Source: Rhizaria sp. SCN 62-66
Taxonomy: Eukaryota; Rhizaria, unplaced
Direction of reading: 5' to 3'
NCBI GenBank assembly: GCA_001724265.1
Contig: MEDY01000443.1
Span: 1 to 44,337 of the forward strand
Length of the DNA: 44,337 nucleotides
Of the stretch, positions 41,973-44,337 are shown piece after piece. The position numbers and the translations under genes are program-made. Below the pieces are notes generated by a model. The model worked only from the letters and a program-made list of their open reading frames with translations, ran no database searches and had not been told where the DNA came from. Positions within the stretch are counted from its first letter, which is position 1. Each line of letters starts with the position of its first letter.

Positions 41973-42300
41973 CTGGGAAGCAGAAAAGAGCACAAAGCAA
42001 AGAAGGGGCATCAGCGTGTGAGGAAAGGTAGGAGTAAAGCCAGTCTCAAGAGAGGGGTCACGATACAGAAAATACGACGACGAGGATGTCAAGTAGGAAA
42101 AGAGTTATGAAATAAACAACAAAAAATAAGTCCCATATATCGACAAATACAACGGAAAATAATACTATCGACGCCAAGAACCCCAGCGAGGCGCAACAGA
42201 ATTCGCTCTGGCCAGCACGAGTCGAGCCACAGTCAGTCTCTGCAACAGCAACGGTTCCAGTCGGTGGCATCGTCGCTGACCGATCTTGAGACGCACTTAC
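41973..42300 (-). other. Probable 5' UTR intron of the PKA regulatory subunit
   Basis: 328 nt, donor GTAAGT, acceptor TTCCCAG. The downstream exon begins GTTCG then ATG. The proposed leader exon above 42300 has no ATG on this strand. Confidence 0.6.
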
Positions 42301-42608
42301 CCGCTCACGGTCACCTGGGTCAGACAGCGAGCGAGAGGGCCGCCACGGCACGCGAGACTTCGGTGATGTTTATGCTTTATTTCGTCCGACAAGGGATGAG
42401 TATAATATATTACCAAAAATTACATGACTTGATACGTATGGATCTAATGTTCAACTTTTGAAACAGTGTGATCCTGCCCTCAGTAAGGCAAGACCCGAGA
42501 CTCGTGCCAAAGCCCGTTTATTTGTGTTTTGTGGTGTTCCTATTGCTCACTTTCTTGCCTGCCATCCGCCCCTTTTCGCCCCCGTGACAGTCTATCCCCT
42601 TCACCACC
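42301..42608. other. Divergent promoter region, PKA subunit / two-RRM gene
   Basis: About 300 bp holding the leader exon of the minus-strand gene and the promoter and leader of the plus-strand gene. The leader just before 42609 is pyrimidine-rich and ends CACCACC before the ATG, a good Kozak-like context. Confidence 0.45.
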
Positions 42609-43346
42609 ATGGCTGAGGTTACTGCTCCTGCTCCCCGCGCCGTCCCCAGCGGCCACCGTGTCTTCATCGGCAACCTCAACTACTCGACCTCTTGGGAGGC
42701 TCTCAAGGACATCTGCGCCAAGGAGGTCTCCGACGTGTCGTTCGTCCGCATCCCCCTGCGCAACGGCCGCTCCTCCGGCACCGCCATCGTCGAGTTCCCC
42801 ACCGTCGAGCTCGCCGAGCTCGCCATCCGCACCCTGAACGACATCGAGATCGACGGCCGCCGCATCTTCGTCAAGCACGACGAGCCCCCGGCCGTGCGCA
42901 TGGCCGCCCGCGCCGCCGGCGCCCCCGGAGGCCCCTCCGGCGGCTTCGTCCGCCCCGCGCGCCCCGCCCGCACCGAGAACGCGCCCCGCCCCGCGTCCTT
43001 CAACGAGTCCGGCCGCAAGAAGGTCTCTGGTGAGGACAACACCTCGATCTTCCTCTCCGGCCTGCCCTTCTCCGCCTCGTGGCAGGACCTCAAGGACCTC
43101 TGCCGTCCCTACGGCGACGTCGAGTACGCCGACATCTACCTCAACCACGAGCGTCGCTCCCGCGGCGTCGGCGTCGTCCGCTTCGCCGAGCAGGCCTCCG
43201 TCGCGGCCGCTGTGACCGCCCTCAACGACACCGACTTCCGCGGCCGCGTCATCCACGTCCGCAAGTACGAGCCCCGCGCGCCCGTCGCCGCCGCCGCCGA
43301 GACCGCCGAGCCGGCTGCCGCCGAGCCCGCCGCCGAGGACGCGTAA
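42609..43346 (+). CDS. Two-RRM RNA-binding protein (Gbp2/Hrb1-like)
   Basis: 245 aa, one exon, stop TAA. RRM1 covers about residues 16-95 (RNP2 VFIGNL, RNP1-like SGTAIVEF) and RRM2 about 143-222 (IFLSGLPFSASWQDLKDL, RNP1-like RGVGVVRF). The phrase SWQDLKDLCRPYGDV is typical of the Gbp2/Hrb1 and hnRNP M-like group, which bind mRNA during export or splicing. The linker is Ala/Gly/Pro/Arg-rich with an RPARPAR patch; the tail is Ala/Glu-rich. There is no zinc finger or RS domain. Codons are strongly C-ending, more uniform than in the neighbours, suggesting high expression (inference). The exact family member cannot be named from sequence. Confidence 0.88.
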   Translation: MAEVTAPAPRAVPSGHRVFIGNLNYSTSWEALKDICAKEVSDVSFVRIPLRNGRSSGTAIVEFPTVELAELAIRTLNDIEIDGRRIFVKHDEPPAVRMAARAAGAPGGPSGGFVRPARPARTENAPRPASFNESGRKKVSGEDNTSIFLSGLPFSASWQDLKDLCRPYGDVEYADIYLNHERRSRGVGVVRFAEQASVAAAVTALNDTDFRGRVIHVRKYEPRAPVAAAAETAEPAAAEPAAEDA

Positions 43347-44337
43347 GCGCGCCCTCGTACGGGACTAATCTGCAAATATTATTCTGTACACATGTGCGTG
43401 CGTGTGTTCTCCAAGCGGAACGCTCACACGCCCGCACTTGCTGCCACGCGGATACAGCTCGCATGCGCACGCTCTGACTGCGTGCGCCACGGCCTGCCTC
43501 GCGCGGGACTGACTCGACCGACCGACTGGCGGCGACCGGCGGCGACGCCTACGGGCACGGTCGCTATCTGAGGGGGGATTGATAGGAGGTATTTGTTTAT
43601 GGATCTGTCCAGCTACACATCTTTGTGGCACGCACACACTATGAAGCTTAAACTACCCGGATGCACGCTTTGTTAACTCGTCGCACAGTAGATGAACAAC
43701 GTCTCTCTGCGGCGTATCGTAAGACTTGTGCACAGGTGTAACTCGTTTACATCTTGTGTCTGCGTTTGATCGTCAACATGTTTGTTGACTTTCTTTCAAT
43801 TGCTTAGGTGTGCGTGCGTGTGCGCGGGTGTGAAGAAGAGGGACGAGCCATATGTAGTAACTGCTACGCCACGACCACTGACCGTGGGGGCATGAGTGAA
43901 TATGAGGACATCGGGTAATATTTAGTTGTTGTTTCATGGATAAGTGGGGATAGAATCAATGCATTAGGATGTAATAAAACTGTTTAAGACGTTGATTGAT
44001 AACAATAACCGTGCGACTCGTGATATTTTGAGAACCCCAACGGAAGGGACGGGGCAGGTAACTACAATGTGAGATTGCTAACCATTTGCGCACAAACACG
44101 ACGGCGATTTTGTGTGATAATAGTGTTTATGGATTGAATATGATGTATAATGGAGATATCGAAAATTATTATGACAACGAGGTTAAATGTAGTGAGCATT
44201 CAGTTTGTTAGAACGAAGTGGTGGCAGTGGACAGCTTGTTGTGGACTAACTGACCTTCTTTAAATGTGCATTTACACAATTCTACGACTTGCTCTTCATG
44301 CAGAAACCTCGGACTTGCCCACAGGGGTTAAGTTTGT
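43347..44337. other. Right-hand end without a recognised gene
   Basis: About 990 bp. The first 220 bp are mixed, the rest AT-rich. It should include the 3' UTR of the two-RRM gene; an AATAAA lies near 43974. No exon, tRNA or repeat recognised. Confidence 0.5.

Overview
This window is nuclear DNA from a unicellular eukaryote. Its genes are eukaryote-specific (UGGT, LTV1, SAS10/UTP3, U2SURP, RPB5, VPS36, a PKA regulatory subunit) and are split by spliceosomal introns. Exons are very GC-rich and full of Ala, Ser, Asp/Glu and Gln runs. Introns and intergenic DNA are AT-rich. I could not place the lineage from sequence alone. A protist with GC-rich coding sequence, a stand-alone aspartate carbamoyltransferase and an ACT-type aromatic amino acid hydroxylase fits.

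Layout, left to right: the 5' half of ribosomal protein eL15 (-, cut by the left edge); a Nop6-like RRM protein (-); a very large UDP-glucose:glycoprotein glucosyltransferase (+, 5 exons, 2423 aa); LTV1 (+, initiator Met alone in exon 1); an aromatic amino acid hydroxylase (+, 3 exons); SAS10/UTP3 (-); a Gln/Ala-rich locus in two overlapping frames, whose second frame ends in a domain resembling a catalytically dead DEDD exonuclease (+); an unrecognised acidic protein with a possible ubiquitin-like N-terminus (-); aspartate carbamoyltransferase (+, 2 exons); U2SURP/SR140 (-); RPB5 (+); VPS36 (+); PKA regulatory subunit (-); and a two-RRM protein (+). The last 1 kb holds no gene that I can see. 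No tRNA, rRNA, transposon or CRISPR array was found.

Functions are mixed housekeeping. Four of the first six genes (eL15, Nop6-like, LTV1, SAS10) belong to the ribosome or its assembly. The rest cover ER folding control, pyrimidine and Phe metabolism, splicing, transcription, ESCRT-II and cAMP signalling.

The most interesting signal is a TAG codon in frame inside the conserved N-terminal exon of aspartate carbamoyltransferase (29850-29852). Homology runs straight through it and the splice phase downstream fits. A weaker second case lies at the 5' end of U2SURP (35870-35872). None of the 13 genes with a visible end stops with TAG; all use TGA or TAA. This may mean that UAG is read as an amino acid or read through in this organism, or that there are local errors; the window alone cannot decide. 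A second unusual feature is the 5' splice site: nine of ten well-supported coding introns begin GTACG rather than GTAAG.
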